The position numbers were made by a program, and so were the translations under genes. From Chryseobacterium sp. VAUSW3 (GTDB taxonomy: Bacteria; Bacteroidota; Bacteroidia; Flavobacteriales; Weeksellaceae): a stretch of DNA of 64,000 nt. Where the stretch lies: assembly GCF_002205795.1 (NCBI RefSeq), contig NZ_NIUY01000002.1, positions 1-64,000 on the forward strand. The letters run 5' to 3'. Of the stretch, positions 49,253-58,330 are shown one piece after another. Each line of letters opens with the position of its first letter. Within the stretch, counting starts at the first letter, position 1. The notes under the pieces were generated by a model, which was given only the letters and a program-made list of their open reading frames with translations, was not told where the DNA came from and ran no database searches.

Positions 49253-50878
49253 ATGAAAAAGATATTTCTCCTCGCCGGATTTGCGCTTCTTACATCGTGT
49301 GCAACAGTGCAAAACTCCAATAAACAGCCGTTCTCCTGGGAGGGCGCCAATATGTATTTTCTGTTGACCGACCGCTTCAAGAATGGTGACCAAACCAATG
49401 ATTTAAACTTCGGAAGAACTGAAAAAGCAGCAGTTTTAAGGGGTTTTGAAGGAGGCGATCTCCGCGGAATCATTCAGAAAATAGATGACAATTATTTTTC
49501 AGATTTGGGAATCAATGCGATTTGGATGACGCCGATTGTGGAACAAATCCACGGAGCCACTGACGAGGGAACTGGTAAAACATACGGATTCCACGGCTAC
49601 TGGACGAAAGACTGGACGGCGCTGGATCCCAATTTCGGTACGAAACAAGATCTAAAGGAACTTGTAGAAAAAGCTCACGCCAAAGGAATCCGAGTTGTTT
49701 TGGATGCAGTGATTAATCACACCGGTCCGGTAACGCCAATTGATTCGGTTTACCCGAATTCCTGGGTCCGCACTTCCCCGCAATGTACTTATAACAGCTA
49801 CCAAAATACCACGGCATGTACTTTGGTTGCCAATCTTCCGGACGTTCTTACGGAATCGGATGCTGAAGCACAGCTGCCGCAAATGTTGGTGGAAAAATGG
49901 AAAAAAGAGGGCAGATACGATGCGGAGATGAAATCGCTCAACAATTTTTTTGCGAGAACTGGTTATCCGAAAGCTCCCAAATATTACATTATGAAATGGC
50001 TCGCAGATTATGTGGAAACTTTCGGAATAGACGGGTATCGCGTGGATACAGTAAAACATACGAATGAGGATGTTTGGAAAGACTTCCAGAAAGTTTGTCA
50101 GGAAGCTTTCGATATTTATAAGCGGGATAATCCTACAAAAGTTCTGGATAATAATCTGTTTTTCACCGTGGGCGAGGTTTACGGTTACGGGATTTCCCAA
50201 AAACAGGATTACAATTTTAGTGACCGAAAAGTAAATTATTACCAAAACGGTTTCAAATCTTTAATTAATTTCGATTTTAAAGGTGACGCAAATAAATCGT
50301 ATGAAGAACTGTTTTCAAATTATTCAAAACTTCTGCACGGCGACCTGAACGGTAAAACCGTGATGAATTATCTGACTTCCCACGACGATGGTTCACCTTT
50401 CGACAAAGACAGAACAAGAACTTTCGAAGCCGCGACCAAACTCCTTCTTACACCGGGGATTTCGCAGGTTTACTATGGTGACGAAACCGCCAGAGATTTA
50501 ACGATTGAAGGTGCTTCCGGTGACGCCACACTTCGAAGCAACATGAACTGGAACGATGTTCAGAATAATGCTGAGACGAAAAAACTGTTAGTACATTACC
50601 AAAAATTAGGAAAATTCCGTGCAGATCATCCTGCTGTTGGAGCAGGAGTTCATCAGATGGTTTCTTCTTCACCTTATTGGTTTATAAGAACTTTCAATAC
50701 CGACAAAGTTTTGATTGGTTTGGATTTAAATACAGGAACCAAAGAAGTTTCTGTAACAGGTATTTTCGAAAACGGCACAAAACTCCGCGATGCGTATTCC
50801 GGCAAAACGATAAAAGTTGAAAACGGAAAAGCAATAATCAATACTGAATTTTCGTTGGTTTTGTTTGAACAGATTTAA
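49253..50878 (+). CDS. Alpha-amylase family (GH13) lipoprotein
   Basis: The 541-residue product has a lipoprotein signal (FALLTSC, Cys near residue 16) followed by a GH13 barrel. Conserved regions are VVLDAVINHTGP (region I), DGYRVDTVKHTN (nucleophile Asp), FTVGEVYGYG (acid/base Glu) and LTSHDDGSPF (third Asp). A short beta domain ends the protein. It probably degrades alpha-glucans at the cell surface. No SusC/SusD pair lies alongside. The next gene starts two bases after its stop, suggesting coupling with the thioredoxin-like protein. Confidence 0.92.
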   Translation: MKKIFLLAGFALLTSCATVQNSNKQPFSWEGANMYFLLTDRFKNGDQTNDLNFGRTEKAAVLRGFEGGDLRGIIQKIDDNYFSDLGINAIWMTPIVEQIHGATDEGTGKTYGFHGYWTKDWTALDPNFGTKQDLKELVEKAHAKGIRVVLDAVINHTGPVTPIDSVYPNSWVRTSPQCTYNSYQNTTACTLVANLPDVLTESDAEAQLPQMLVEKWKKEGRYDAEMKSLNNFFARTGYPKAPKYYIMKWLADYVETFGIDGYRVDTVKHTNEDVWKDFQKVCQEAFDIYKRDNPTKVLDNNLFFTVGEVYGYGISQKQDYNFSDRKVNYYQNGFKSLINFDFKGDANKSYEELFSNYSKLLHGDLNGKTVMNYLTSHDDGSPFDKDRTRTFEAATKLLLTPGISQVYYGDETARDLTIEGASGDATLRSNMNWNDVQNNAETKKLLVHYQKLGKFRADHPAVGAGVHQMVSSSPYWFIRTFNTDKVLIGLDLNTGTKEVSVTGIFENGTKLRDAYSGKTIKVENGKAIINTEFSLVLFEQI

Positions 50879-50880
50879 AT

Positions 50881-51405
50881 ATGAAAAAAATATTCAGTTT
50901 AGTCATTATATTCATTTCGTGTACGATTTTTTCACAGAAAGTTCCCCAAGTCAATAAAACGGAATTTTCAAAAGAAGCCCTGGCTCAGAAAATTACTTCG
51001 CAAAACGGCAAAAAACTTTCGGTATCGGAAGTTTTAAAAATGCATGAAGGCAAAATTTTAATCATCGATTTCTGGGCAAGCTGGTGCCGAGACTGTATTC
51101 TCGCGCTGCCTTCCACAAAAGAACTTAAGGAGAAAAACCCTGAAATTGAATTTGTTTATTTTTCACTCGACCGCTCGCACGAGCAATGGAAAAAAGGTTT
51201 GGAAAAATACCAGATTGCTGAAAGTGAAAATTACTGGTTTGATGAAGGCTGGAAAAATAATTTCAATAATTATATCGATCTGAACTGGGTGCCAAGGTTT
51301 ATTATTGTAGACCAGAAAGGCGGAATCGCAAAATATTATGCAATCAGTCCAACCGATCCCGAAATGCAGAAAACGATTGATCAGCTGAAAAACAAAAGTC
51401 TTTAG
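50881..51405 (+). CDS. TlpA-like thioredoxin-fold protein, exported
   Basis: The 174-residue product has a signal peptide (MKKIFSLVIIFISCTIFSQ) and a TlpA/ResA-type thioredoxin domain with the redox motif in IIDFWASWCRDCILALPSTK. The cis-Pro lies in LNWVPRFIIVDQKGG. It would act as a periplasmic disulfide reductase. The Cys in the signal region (SCTIF) could also be read as a weak lipobox. It follows the amylase gene by two bases and faces the DUF2461 gene, with only nine bases between the stops. Confidence 0.88.
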   Translation: MKKIFSLVIIFISCTIFSQKVPQVNKTEFSKEALAQKITSQNGKKLSVSEVLKMHEGKILIIDFWASWCRDCILALPSTKELKEKNPEIEFVYFSLDRSHEQWKKGLEKYQIAESENYWFDEGWKNNFNNYIDLNWVPRFIIVDQKGGIAKYYAISPTDPEMQKTIDQLKNKSL

Positions 51406-51414
51406 AAAAAATAT

Positions 51415-52080
51415 TTAAAGGAAAGGTGCCCTCAGAAAGTCATTGAGTGGTTTAATGCTTTTATAGATTTTGGCAAAACTTTCTGCGGCATTTTCTTTCA
51501 TCAGCGCTTCGTTGGAAACCGGATGAACCACAATAAAACTTTTCAGTTTTAAAAATTCCGCCATGGGATCATCTTTTTCGAAACCGACCGGAACCCGCTG
51601 CAGTTTATTTTCTACACTTAATCCCCGAAAATTATTGCGGAATTCATCCTGCTGTAAAATACTCAGGAATTCTTTGCCGTTCATGGAGATTTCTTTGCGT
51701 ATTTCCTTTAAAACTGTAGGTTCGGGCTGGTAAACACCGCCTGCTAAAAAAGATTTTCCGGGCTCGATATGAAGATAGTAGCCTGAAATTCTGTTTCCTT
51801 TTCCCATTCCCAAACCCGCACCGAAATTGGTTTTGTAAGGTGATTTGTCTTTGGAAAATCTTACATCGCGGTAAATGCGGAACAGTGCTTTTTTAGCATC
51901 TGTCTTTAAGATTTCTTCATCAAATTCTCCAATTTCTTCAATCAGCGTTTCGACAAAATCTGACACATTGGTATTTGCGGCGGTATAACGGCCTTTGTTT
52001 TCATTAAACCATTCGCGGTTATTGTTTTTATGAAGATCTTTAAGAAAGAGTAAAGTAGAATTTTTGATGACAGCAGACAT
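51415..52080 (-). CDS. DUF2461 domain-containing protein
   Basis: The 221-residue product matches the DUF2461 family: LLFLKDLHKNNNREWFNENK at the N-terminus, LFRIYRDVRFSKDKSPYKTN, then FGAGLGMGKGNRISGYYLHI and EPGKSFLAGGVYQPEP. Function is unknown. Family members are cytoplasmic and occur widely in Bacteroidetes. The ATG at 52080 gives the family start; the frame remains open for 23 more residues that look unrelated. Confidence 0.88.
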   Translation of the reverse strand: MSAVIKNSTLLFLKDLHKNNNREWFNENKGRYTAANTNVSDFVETLIEEIGEFDEEILKTDAKKALFRIYRDVRFSKDKSPYKTNFGAGLGMGKGNRISGYYLHIEPGKSFLAGGVYQPEPTVLKEIRKEISMNGKEFLSILQQDEFRNNFRGLSVENKLQRVPVGFEKDDPMAEFLKLKSFIVVHPVSNEALMKENAAESFAKIYKSIKPLNDFLRAPFL

Positions 52081-52192
52081 GTTTCTGGTATTTTTATTCA
52101 AATTTAGAGAAAATTTATAAAGCTGCAGAACGGAAGACTGCTTTAACAAAAGTTTAATAAAACAATGTAATTTTTATCAATTCAAAAAAGTG

Positions 52193-52200
52193 TATCTTTG
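52193..52200 (+). promoter_or_regulatory. Bacteroidetes -7 box before the DeaD-like helicase
   Basis: TATCTTTG matches TAnnTTTG and lies 21 bases before the ATG at 52222. It overlaps a TTG at 52198 and so argues against that start. Confidence 0.5.
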
Positions 52201-52221
52201 CAGAATATTTTAAAATACTTA

Positions 52222-53931
52222 ATGAATTTATTTACGGAAACCAATCTAAGTCCTGAAATTTTGAAGGCAATTGGCGAAATGGGCTTCGAAAGCCCCACAG
52301 AAATCCAAAAACAGACCATTCCTTTTATCTCTACAGATATACGCGACATGATCGCACTAGCGCAGACGGGGACGGGCAAAACAGCAGCATTTTCGCTTCC
52401 GATTTTGGATATGATTGACGAGGGTAGTCGCAAAATCCAATTTTTGGTGCTTTGTCCGACAAGAGAACTGTGTCTTCAGATTACGAAAGACATTAAAAAT
52501 TATTCGAAATACATGCCGAGCGTTAAAACCACCGCGGTTTACGGAGGCAGCAGTATTATGGATCAAATCCGGTCACTCCGCGAAAAACCACAGATTATTG
52601 TGGGTACGCCAGGTCGTGTGATCGATTTAATTAACAGAAAAGCACTTGATTTCTCCGAAATCCAGTGGTTGGTTTTAGATGAAGCCGACGAAATGTTATC
52701 AATGGGTTTCAAAGATGATCTGGAAACAATTTTAAGAGAAACTCCCGAGACCAAACAAACTTACCTGTTCTCTGCAACGATGAACAAAGAGGTTGAAAGA
52801 ATTTCTAAAAACTATTTAACTTCACCACACCGTATTTCCGTAGGATCGATTAATGAGGTGAAGAAAAACATCAAGCACGAATTTTATGTGGTAGGTTACC
52901 GTCATAAGAAAGAAGCTTTGAAAAGACTGATCGACGCAAATCCTAATCAGTACTCGATTATTTTCTGCCGTACCCGTATGGAAACGCAGGAAGTTGCAGA
53001 TTTTCTGATGCAGAATGGTTATGCTGCCGATGCACTTCACGGAGATTTGTCTCAGGCTCAGCGTGATACGGTTATGAAAAAATTCCGTCTTAAAAATATT
53101 GATATTTTGGTGGCGACAGATGTTGCTGCACGTGGATTGGATGTAAATTCATTGACGCACGTTATTCATTATTCTTTGCCGGATGATCCTGAAGTATTTG
53201 TTCACCGAAGCGGTAGAACGGGTAGAGCGGGAAAAGACGGAGTATCAATGGCTTTAATAAAGCCAGAGGAATCAAGAAAATTGAAGCAGATTAAATCGTC
53301 AACTAAAATTGACATTGTTGAAAAGAAAATCCCCACCGGTGAGGCGATTATCAAAGCTCAGGTTGGCGGTGTTTTCGAGAAATTATTTACCGAACACGAA
53401 GAGTTTTTTACTTTTGATGATTCTTTGATCCCGGATTTATCTGAATTTTCGAAAGAAGAATTGGTTCACAAATTACTGCAGCTTCAGTTGAGAGATTTGG
53501 CCCTGTTCTATAAAGACAAAAATGATCTTGCTGACCAGAAATTTAATGCTGATGACCGTGGCGACAGTCGAAGAGACCGTGACAGAGGAAGAGATCGTGA
53601 CCGTGGCAGAGATCGCGACAGAGGCGACAGAAGAGACAGCTTCAGAGATGGTGGACGCGACCGCGACAGAAAGCCTAGAAAAAGCAACAGTGATATGGTG
53701 CGTTTCTTCTTTAACTTAGGAAAAAAAGACCAGCTGAAGAAAATGGATATGCTAGAGATTATTAACAAATCTACCGCAAAATCCAAGAAGAGACCTGATA
53801 TCGGTGAAATCGAGATTCTGGAAAAATTCTCGTTCTTTGAAGTTGAAAAATCATTTAAAGATGAAGTGATAAAAGGTTTACAAACCCAGAAATTTAAAGG
53901 AAAAGAAATGAGAGCCGAAGTGGCAAACTAA
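52222..53931 (+). CDS. DEAD-box RNA helicase, DeaD/DbpA type, with RD-rich repeat
   Basis: The 569-residue product has both RecA domains of a DEAD helicase: Q-motif GFESPTEIQKQTIP, Walker A AQTGTGKTAA, VLDEADEM, FSATM, and HRSGRTGRAGK. A charged linker leads to an Arg-Asp repeat (about residues 445-485: RRDRDRGRDRDRGRDRDRGD). A C-terminal DbpA-type RNA-binding domain follows (MVRFFFNLGKKDQLKKMDML). Such enzymes unwind rRNA during ribosome assembly or at low temperature. The repeat is encoded by near-repetitive GACCGTGACAGAGG-like units, so its length may vary between strains. Confidence 0.92.
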   Translation: MNLFTETNLSPEILKAIGEMGFESPTEIQKQTIPFISTDIRDMIALAQTGTGKTAAFSLPILDMIDEGSRKIQFLVLCPTRELCLQITKDIKNYSKYMPSVKTTAVYGGSSIMDQIRSLREKPQIIVGTPGRVIDLINRKALDFSEIQWLVLDEADEMLSMGFKDDLETILRETPETKQTYLFSATMNKEVERISKNYLTSPHRISVGSINEVKKNIKHEFYVVGYRHKKEALKRLIDANPNQYSIIFCRTRMETQEVADFLMQNGYAADALHGDLSQAQRDTVMKKFRLKNIDILVATDVAARGLDVNSLTHVIHYSLPDDPEVFVHRSGRTGRAGKDGVSMALIKPEESRKLKQIKSSTKIDIVEKKIPTGEAIIKAQVGGVFEKLFTEHEEFFTFDDSLIPDLSEFSKEELVHKLLQLQLRDLALFYKDKNDLADQKFNADDRGDSRRDRDRGRDRDRGRDRDRGDRRDSFRDGGRDRDRKPRKSNSDMVRFFFNLGKKDQLKKMDMLEIINKSTAKSKKRPDIGEIEILEKFSFFEVEKSFKDEVIKGLQTQKFKGKEMRAEVAN

Positions 53932-53950
53932 TTTCCTTTCTCAATTAATT

Positions 53951-53985
53951 AATAAGTCCCGATATTATTTCGGGACTTATTTTTT
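53951..53985 (+). terminator. Terminator after the DeaD-like helicase
   Basis: AATAAGTCCCGA (53951-53962) and TCGGGACTTATT (53970-53981) form a perfect 12-bp stem followed by Us. Confidence 0.88.
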
Positions 53986-54093
53986 GTAATTTTGTGGATA
54001 GATATTTCTCAATGTTACGAAAAATTAATATTAAAATGGCTAAGTTAAAACGGTTTTTCGGAAATTTGCACCACTAATTTTAAATCAAAAAAA

Positions 54094-54732
54094 ATGGGAA
54101 TCGGCAATATTTTTAAAGCGTTCCAACCAAAAGACAAAGTGTTTTTTGTACTGTTTGAAAAAGTAGCAGCAACTTTGACTGAGATGTCTAAAGAATTTCA
54201 TGAAGGGCTTCTGGATTTCGATATCAATGATGATACGATGCTTACCAATATGAGCGATTATGAGCACAAACTCGATGATCTTACCCATGAGATTTTTGTA
54301 CAGTTAGGCGAAAACTTCATTACGCCTTTCGACAGAGAAGACATCAGCCATTTAGCGAGCGGGCTGGATGATATTGCAGATTATATGTATGCTTCTGCAA
54401 AGTACATTTACCTTTATAAAACACCGCTTGATCCTGCTTATACCGAATTCAGCTTATTGATATACAAATCTTGTATTGAAATCCAAACTGCAATGGAAAA
54501 CCTGAAGGATTTCAAAAACGGAAAAGCCGTGAAAGAATCGTGTATTAAAATTAACTCCTACGAGAATATTGCTGATGATGTCTTAAGTCAGGCTACCGTA
54601 AAACTTTTCGAGACTAATGATGCGATTAACATCATCAAAATTAAATCTGTTCTGGAATATCTTGAAATCGTAACCGATAAGGCTGAAGATGTAGCAAACA
54701 CAATGGACAGTATTGTTATTAAATATGCTTAA
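54094..54732 (+). CDS. DUF47/PhoU-like phosphate transport accessory protein
   Basis: The 212-residue all-helical protein belongs to the DUF47 group related to PhoU: FFVLFEKVAATLTEMSKEFH, DLTHEIFVQLGENFITPFDR, then EDISHLASGLDDIADYMYAS and EVVTDKAEDVANTMDSIV-like C-terminal helices. Acidic E-x-x-x-D positions in the last helices are the metal sites of PhoU. It lies 28 bases before the Pit transporter gene, the usual arrangement, and probably modulates that transporter. Confidence 0.9.
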   Translation: MGIGNIFKAFQPKDKVFFVLFEKVAATLTEMSKEFHEGLLDFDINDDTMLTNMSDYEHKLDDLTHEIFVQLGENFITPFDREDISHLASGLDDIADYMYASAKYIYLYKTPLDPAYTEFSLLIYKSCIEIQTAMENLKDFKNGKAVKESCIKINSYENIADDVLSQATVKLFETNDAINIIKIKSVLEYLEIVTDKAEDVANTMDSIVIKYA

Positions 54733-54760
54733 TCCAGGGAAGTAACCTTAAAAGTTAAGA

Positions 54761-55906
54761 ATGGAATTACCAATATTATTAATAATCATTATTGTCCTCG
54801 CACTTATATTTGATTATATCAACGGGTTTCACGATGCGGCCAACTCCATTGCTACCATTGTTTCAACAAAAGTTCTTACGCCTTTTCAGGCAGTTCTTTG
54901 GGCAGCTGTATGGAATTTCGCAGCGTTTTTTGTGGCAATGTACATCATTGGTGAGTTTAAAATCGGTAACACGATTGCCAAAACCGTAAACGAAGATTAT
55001 ATTAACCTTGAAGTTATATTTTCTGGGCTTATCGCAGCAATAGCATGGAATCTCCTTACCTGGTGGTTCGGGATACCTTCCTCATCATCGCACACCTTGA
55101 TCGGCGGTTTCCTTGGCGCGGCCTTAATGCACGCTTTGGTGACGGATTATCATCACGTAGCATTAGCGAGTCCGGATTTGGGTATTTTTGAGAAACTGAA
55201 ACTGGCCTTCCAGCAGCTGTTTACCCAAAACGTGGTAAAATATGAAAAGGTGATTCCTATCTTCCTCTTCATCTTTATGGCGCCGTTTATCGGTATGTTG
55301 GTTTCTGTAATCATTACTTTGATTATCGTAAATTTTGCCAAAAACAGCAATCCGCGAAAAGCTGACGCGCATTTTAAGAAATGGCAGCTGGTTTCATCTG
55401 CACTTTTCAGTTTAGGTCATGGCCTTAATGACGCGCAGAAAGTAATGGGAATTATTGGTGCTGCAGTAATCTACTATCACGTAACGCTGATTGGCGGAAA
55501 TGATCCTTATGCATTGATGGATTCAGCAGACCGGTTTAAGCATTTCACTACCGATTACATTTGGGTGCCTTTTGTATCTTTCCTCGCGATCGGTTTGGGT
55601 ACAATGAGCGGCGGATGGAAGATTGTAAAAACAATGGGGACCAAGATTACTAAAGTTACTCCTTTGGAAGGGGTAAGTGCGGAGTCTGCCGGAGCGATCA
55701 CTCTGTTCATTACCGATCACCTTGGGATCCCTGTTTCTACTACCCACACCATTACCGGTGCAATCATCGGGGTAGGGTTAACAAAAAGAGTTTCCGCAGT
55801 ACGCTGGGGAATCACCGTAAGTCTTCTTTGGGCGTGGGTTTTAACCATCCCAATTTCGGCGATCGTAGCAGGAGTTACTTACCTGCTTGTTATTGCAGTA
55901 AGATAA
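54761..55906 (+). CDS. pit: Low-affinity inorganic phosphate transporter Pit
   Basis: The 381-residue membrane protein has the inverted repeat of PiT transporters: FDYINGFHDAANSIATIVST near the N-terminus and SLGHGLNDAQKVMG in the second half (both GxxDAxN/LNDA signatures). GIPSSSSHTLIGGFLGAAL and GIPVSTTHTITGAIIGVGL are the paired P-S-S-S-H/V-S-T-T-H loops. About ten membrane segments are expected. It imports metal-phosphate using protons. It forms an operon with the DUF47 gene and ends at a terminator. Confidence 0.93.
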   Translation: MELPILLIIIIVLALIFDYINGFHDAANSIATIVSTKVLTPFQAVLWAAVWNFAAFFVAMYIIGEFKIGNTIAKTVNEDYINLEVIFSGLIAAIAWNLLTWWFGIPSSSSHTLIGGFLGAALMHALVTDYHHVALASPDLGIFEKLKLAFQQLFTQNVVKYEKVIPIFLFIFMAPFIGMLVSVIITLIIVNFAKNSNPRKADAHFKKWQLVSSALFSLGHGLNDAQKVMGIIGAAVIYYHVTLIGGNDPYALMDSADRFKHFTTDYIWVPFVSFLAIGLGTMSGGWKIVKTMGTKITKVTPLEGVSAESAGAITLFITDHLGIPVSTTHTITGAIIGVGLTKRVSAVRWGITVSLLWAWVLTIPISAIVAGVTYLLVIAVR

Positions 55907-55927
55907 AAATTATTCAGAAAAAACCTG

Positions 55928-55955
55928 AAACCACTTGTAACAAAGTGGTTTTTTT
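55928..55955 (+). terminator. Terminator after pit
   Basis: AAACCACTT (55928-55936) and AAGTGGTTT (55943-55951) pair around a 6-base loop and run into Us. Confidence 0.85.
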
Positions 55956-55991
55956 ATGCCCAACTGTGAGGGAGAAAAGTTTTTAAAATCG

Positions 55992-55999
55992 TAATTTTG
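55992..55999 (+). promoter_or_regulatory. Bacteroidetes -7 box before the polyprenyl synthase gene
   Basis: TAATTTTG matches TAnnTTTG and ends 16 bases before the ATG. Confidence 0.5.
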
Positions 56000-56015
56000 T
56001 ACAAACAAGAAATTT

Positions 56016-56987
56016 ATGCAGTTTTTAGAAGAATATCAGGAAATAGTTTCCAAAGCGATCGACAAATATAGATTCAAAGATAAACCCGTGGAGCTTTATG
56101 ATCCGATGAATTACATCATTTCCCATGGTGGCAAAAGACTTCGTCCGATTATGGTTTTAATGGCGAACGATATGTTTGGCGGTGATCTTCAAAAAGCGAT
56201 AAAACCGGCTTTGGCTATTGAGTTTTTCCACAATTTTACGCTGATTCATGATGATATTATGGATGAGGCACCCTTGCGGAGAAACAAACCTACCATTCAT
56301 ACTTTACATGGAATTAATGCCGGGATTCTGTCGGGAGACGGACTGCTGCTGAAAGCCTATAAATTTTTCGATGACCTAGAGCCGGAACTGTTCAAAGCCT
56401 GCATCAGAGTATTTACCCATACCGGACTTTTACTTTGCGAAGGACAACAGTACGACATTAATTTTGAAACCCAGGAAGATGTAACTTTCAATGATTATAT
56501 TCGGATGATTACTTATAAAACCGGGGTTTTAAGTGCTTCTTCTTTTGAAATTGGTGCGCTGATTGCCGGTGCGGATTTTAAAGACGCTAAAGCGATTTTT
56601 AATTTCGGGAAAAATGTAGGAATTGCCTTCCAGATTATGGATGATTATCTGGATGTGTTCGGTAACCAGGAACAGTTCGGTAAAAAACACGCCGGTGATA
56701 TTTACGAAAACAAGAAAACCGTTCTATATCTTTTAGCCAAAGAACACGGAACCGAAGAAGAAAAGAAAGAACTTGATTACTGGTACGCGAAAAAAACCGA
56801 TAATGTAGACAAAGTGTACAGTGTTGAGAAGATCTTCCGCCGTACAAAAGTTGATGAAAAAACCCTTCATCTTATTCAAAAGTATAACGAAATCGCCCAG
56901 GAATACCTTAACCAGATTAATGTTCCGGATGAGAAAAAGAAGCCGTTTATCGAACTTGCAAATTATCTTCTTCGACGCGAAAGTTAA
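56016..56987 (+). CDS. Trans-polyprenyl diphosphate synthase
   Basis: The 323-residue product makes linear isoprenoid diphosphates. The first Asp-rich motif is FTLIHDDIMDEAPLRRNKPT and the second is IAFQIMDDYLDVFGNQEQFG; GGKRLRPIMVLMAND precedes them. Chain length (geranylgeranyl versus longer) is set by residues before the first motif and cannot be fixed here, though quinone side-chain or carotenoid supply is likely. It is the first of a tight plus-strand run with GSCFA, a small membrane protein and tatD. Confidence 0.93.
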   Translation: MQFLEEYQEIVSKAIDKYRFKDKPVELYDPMNYIISHGGKRLRPIMVLMANDMFGGDLQKAIKPALAIEFFHNFTLIHDDIMDEAPLRRNKPTIHTLHGINAGILSGDGLLLKAYKFFDDLEPELFKACIRVFTHTGLLLCEGQQYDINFETQEDVTFNDYIRMITYKTGVLSASSFEIGALIAGADFKDAKAIFNFGKNVGIAFQIMDDYLDVFGNQEQFGKKHAGDIYENKKTVLYLLAKEHGTEEEKKELDYWYAKKTDNVDKVYSVEKIFRRTKVDEKTLHLIQKYNEIAQEYLNQINVPDEKKKPFIELANYLLRRES

Positions 56988-57004
56988 CAGCCACACTGCA
57001 ACCA

Positions 57005-57955
57005 ATGAAATTCCGTACCGAAGTACAAATACCAGTTTCAGATACAGCGCTGGAAATTGATGACCGCGTGTTTTCAATCGGCTCATGTTTTGCGTCTGAA
57101 ATATCAGATTTGCTGAAAACTGGGCAAATTCAGACATTAAATAATCCGTTCGGAACAATATTTAACCCCTTTTCAATCAATCAGGCGGTTAAAAGGCTGT
57201 ACCATTCCGAATTTTATGCTGAAGACGATTTAATAAAGTTCAATGAAGAAGTAATTTCCCTGGATCATCACAGCAAATTCAATTCCCGGTTTGTTCATCA
57301 GACTTTGGAGAAAATAAATGCTGAAATTGAGTTTGGAAACCGTTTTCTGCAGGAAACCAATTGGGTGATTATCACGTACGGAACTTCATTTGTTTATGAA
57401 TTTCTGCCCAAGAAAAAACTGGTGGCAAACTGTCATAAAATCCCCGGAAAATATTTTGAAAAAAGGCTTTTAACACATCTGGAAATCACAGATGCTGTTT
57501 ACGAAACAGTAACCTTGCTGAAAGATATCTGCAAAGAAAATGTTCAGATTCTGTTCACGGTTTCTCCAGTGCGTCATACCAAAGACGGAATGGTTGAAAA
57601 TAATCTGAGTAAAGCCAAATTAATTGCAGCAATTCATGAAATCCTGCCACAGTTCGAAAACTGCCATTATCTGCCGGTTTACGAGATTCTGATGGATGAT
57701 TTACGGGATTACCGTTTTTATAAAGAAGATTTAATTCATCCCAACCGGCAGGCCATTCAGTATATCTGGGAAAAATTCGGGAATGCTTATTTTTCCGATG
57801 AAACCATGGATTTTGTGGAAGAAAACTTCAAAATAGCCAAGGCTTTGGAACATAAACCCGGTGATGAGAAAAGCCCGAAACATCTGGAATTTCTTGAAAA
57901 TATTGAAAAAAGAATAGCAAATCAGCAGGCCAAAGTGAAGCATAAAATATTTTAA
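57005..57955 (+). CDS. GSCFA domain-containing protein
   Basis: The 316-residue product has the name-giving motif FSIGSCFASEISDLLKTGQI near the N-terminus. It continues with TLNNPFGTIFNPFSINQAV and a second conserved block, ILFTVSPVRHTKDGMVENN, then YLPVYEILMDDLRDYRFYKE and DLIHPNRQAIQYIWEKF. The fold is SGNH-hydrolase-like, with the Ser of GSCF and the D-x-x-H near the end as candidate catalytic residues. Substrate is unknown. It starts 17 bases after the polyprenyl synthase gene. Confidence 0.9.
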   Translation: MKFRTEVQIPVSDTALEIDDRVFSIGSCFASEISDLLKTGQIQTLNNPFGTIFNPFSINQAVKRLYHSEFYAEDDLIKFNEEVISLDHHSKFNSRFVHQTLEKINAEIEFGNRFLQETNWVIITYGTSFVYEFLPKKKLVANCHKIPGKYFEKRLLTHLEITDAVYETVTLLKDICKENVQILFTVSPVRHTKDGMVENNLSKAKLIAAIHEILPQFENCHYLPVYEILMDDLRDYRFYKEDLIHPNRQAIQYIWEKFGNAYFSDETMDFVEENFKIAKALEHKPGDEKSPKHLEFLENIEKRIANQQAKVKHKIF

Positions 57956-57956
57956 G

Positions 57957-58310
57957 ATGGAAAATGTACTCTCCAAAGAATGTAGATTGGCTGCGAAATT
58001 AATATTTGTTTCTGCGTTTATTACATTTATTTCTTTTTTATTAGATGATCAAATTCCAAAATCGGACGTTACTTTCTCAGTACTATTGTTTGCTTTAGCA
58101 TTAAATGTTGGAACTGGTTTATTAGTGTTGAAAAATGTAAGTTGGATTAAGTACGTGCTTTTAATTATAACGCTTTTATGTTTTGTTGGTATCATTCTTA
58201 GTCCCGCCACTCTTTTTAGAGGCGCAAGTCCTATCCTCCTAATAATTGATTTATTTTCGATTGTTCTGCAGATTTACATTTTAATCTTGCTATTTAAAAC
58301 ATCGAAGTAA
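57957..58310 (+). CDS. Small four-helix membrane protein of unknown function
   Basis: The 117-residue product is almost entirely hydrophobic, with about four membrane segments (LIFVSAFITFISFLL, FSVLLFALALNVGTGLLVL, YVLLIITLLCFVGIIL, ILLIIDLFSIVLQIYILILL). No family was recognised. It starts one base after the GSCFA stop and 20 bases before tatD, so it lies in that operon, but it is A/T-richer than both neighbours and may be a later insertion. Confidence 0.72.
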   Translation: MENVLSKECRLAAKLIFVSAFITFISFLLDDQIPKSDVTFSVLLFALALNVGTGLLVLKNVSWIKYVLLIITLLCFVGIILSPATLFRGASPILLIIDLFSIVLQIYILILLFKTSK

Positions 58311-58330
58311 CTAAATCTTAATCTATAAAA

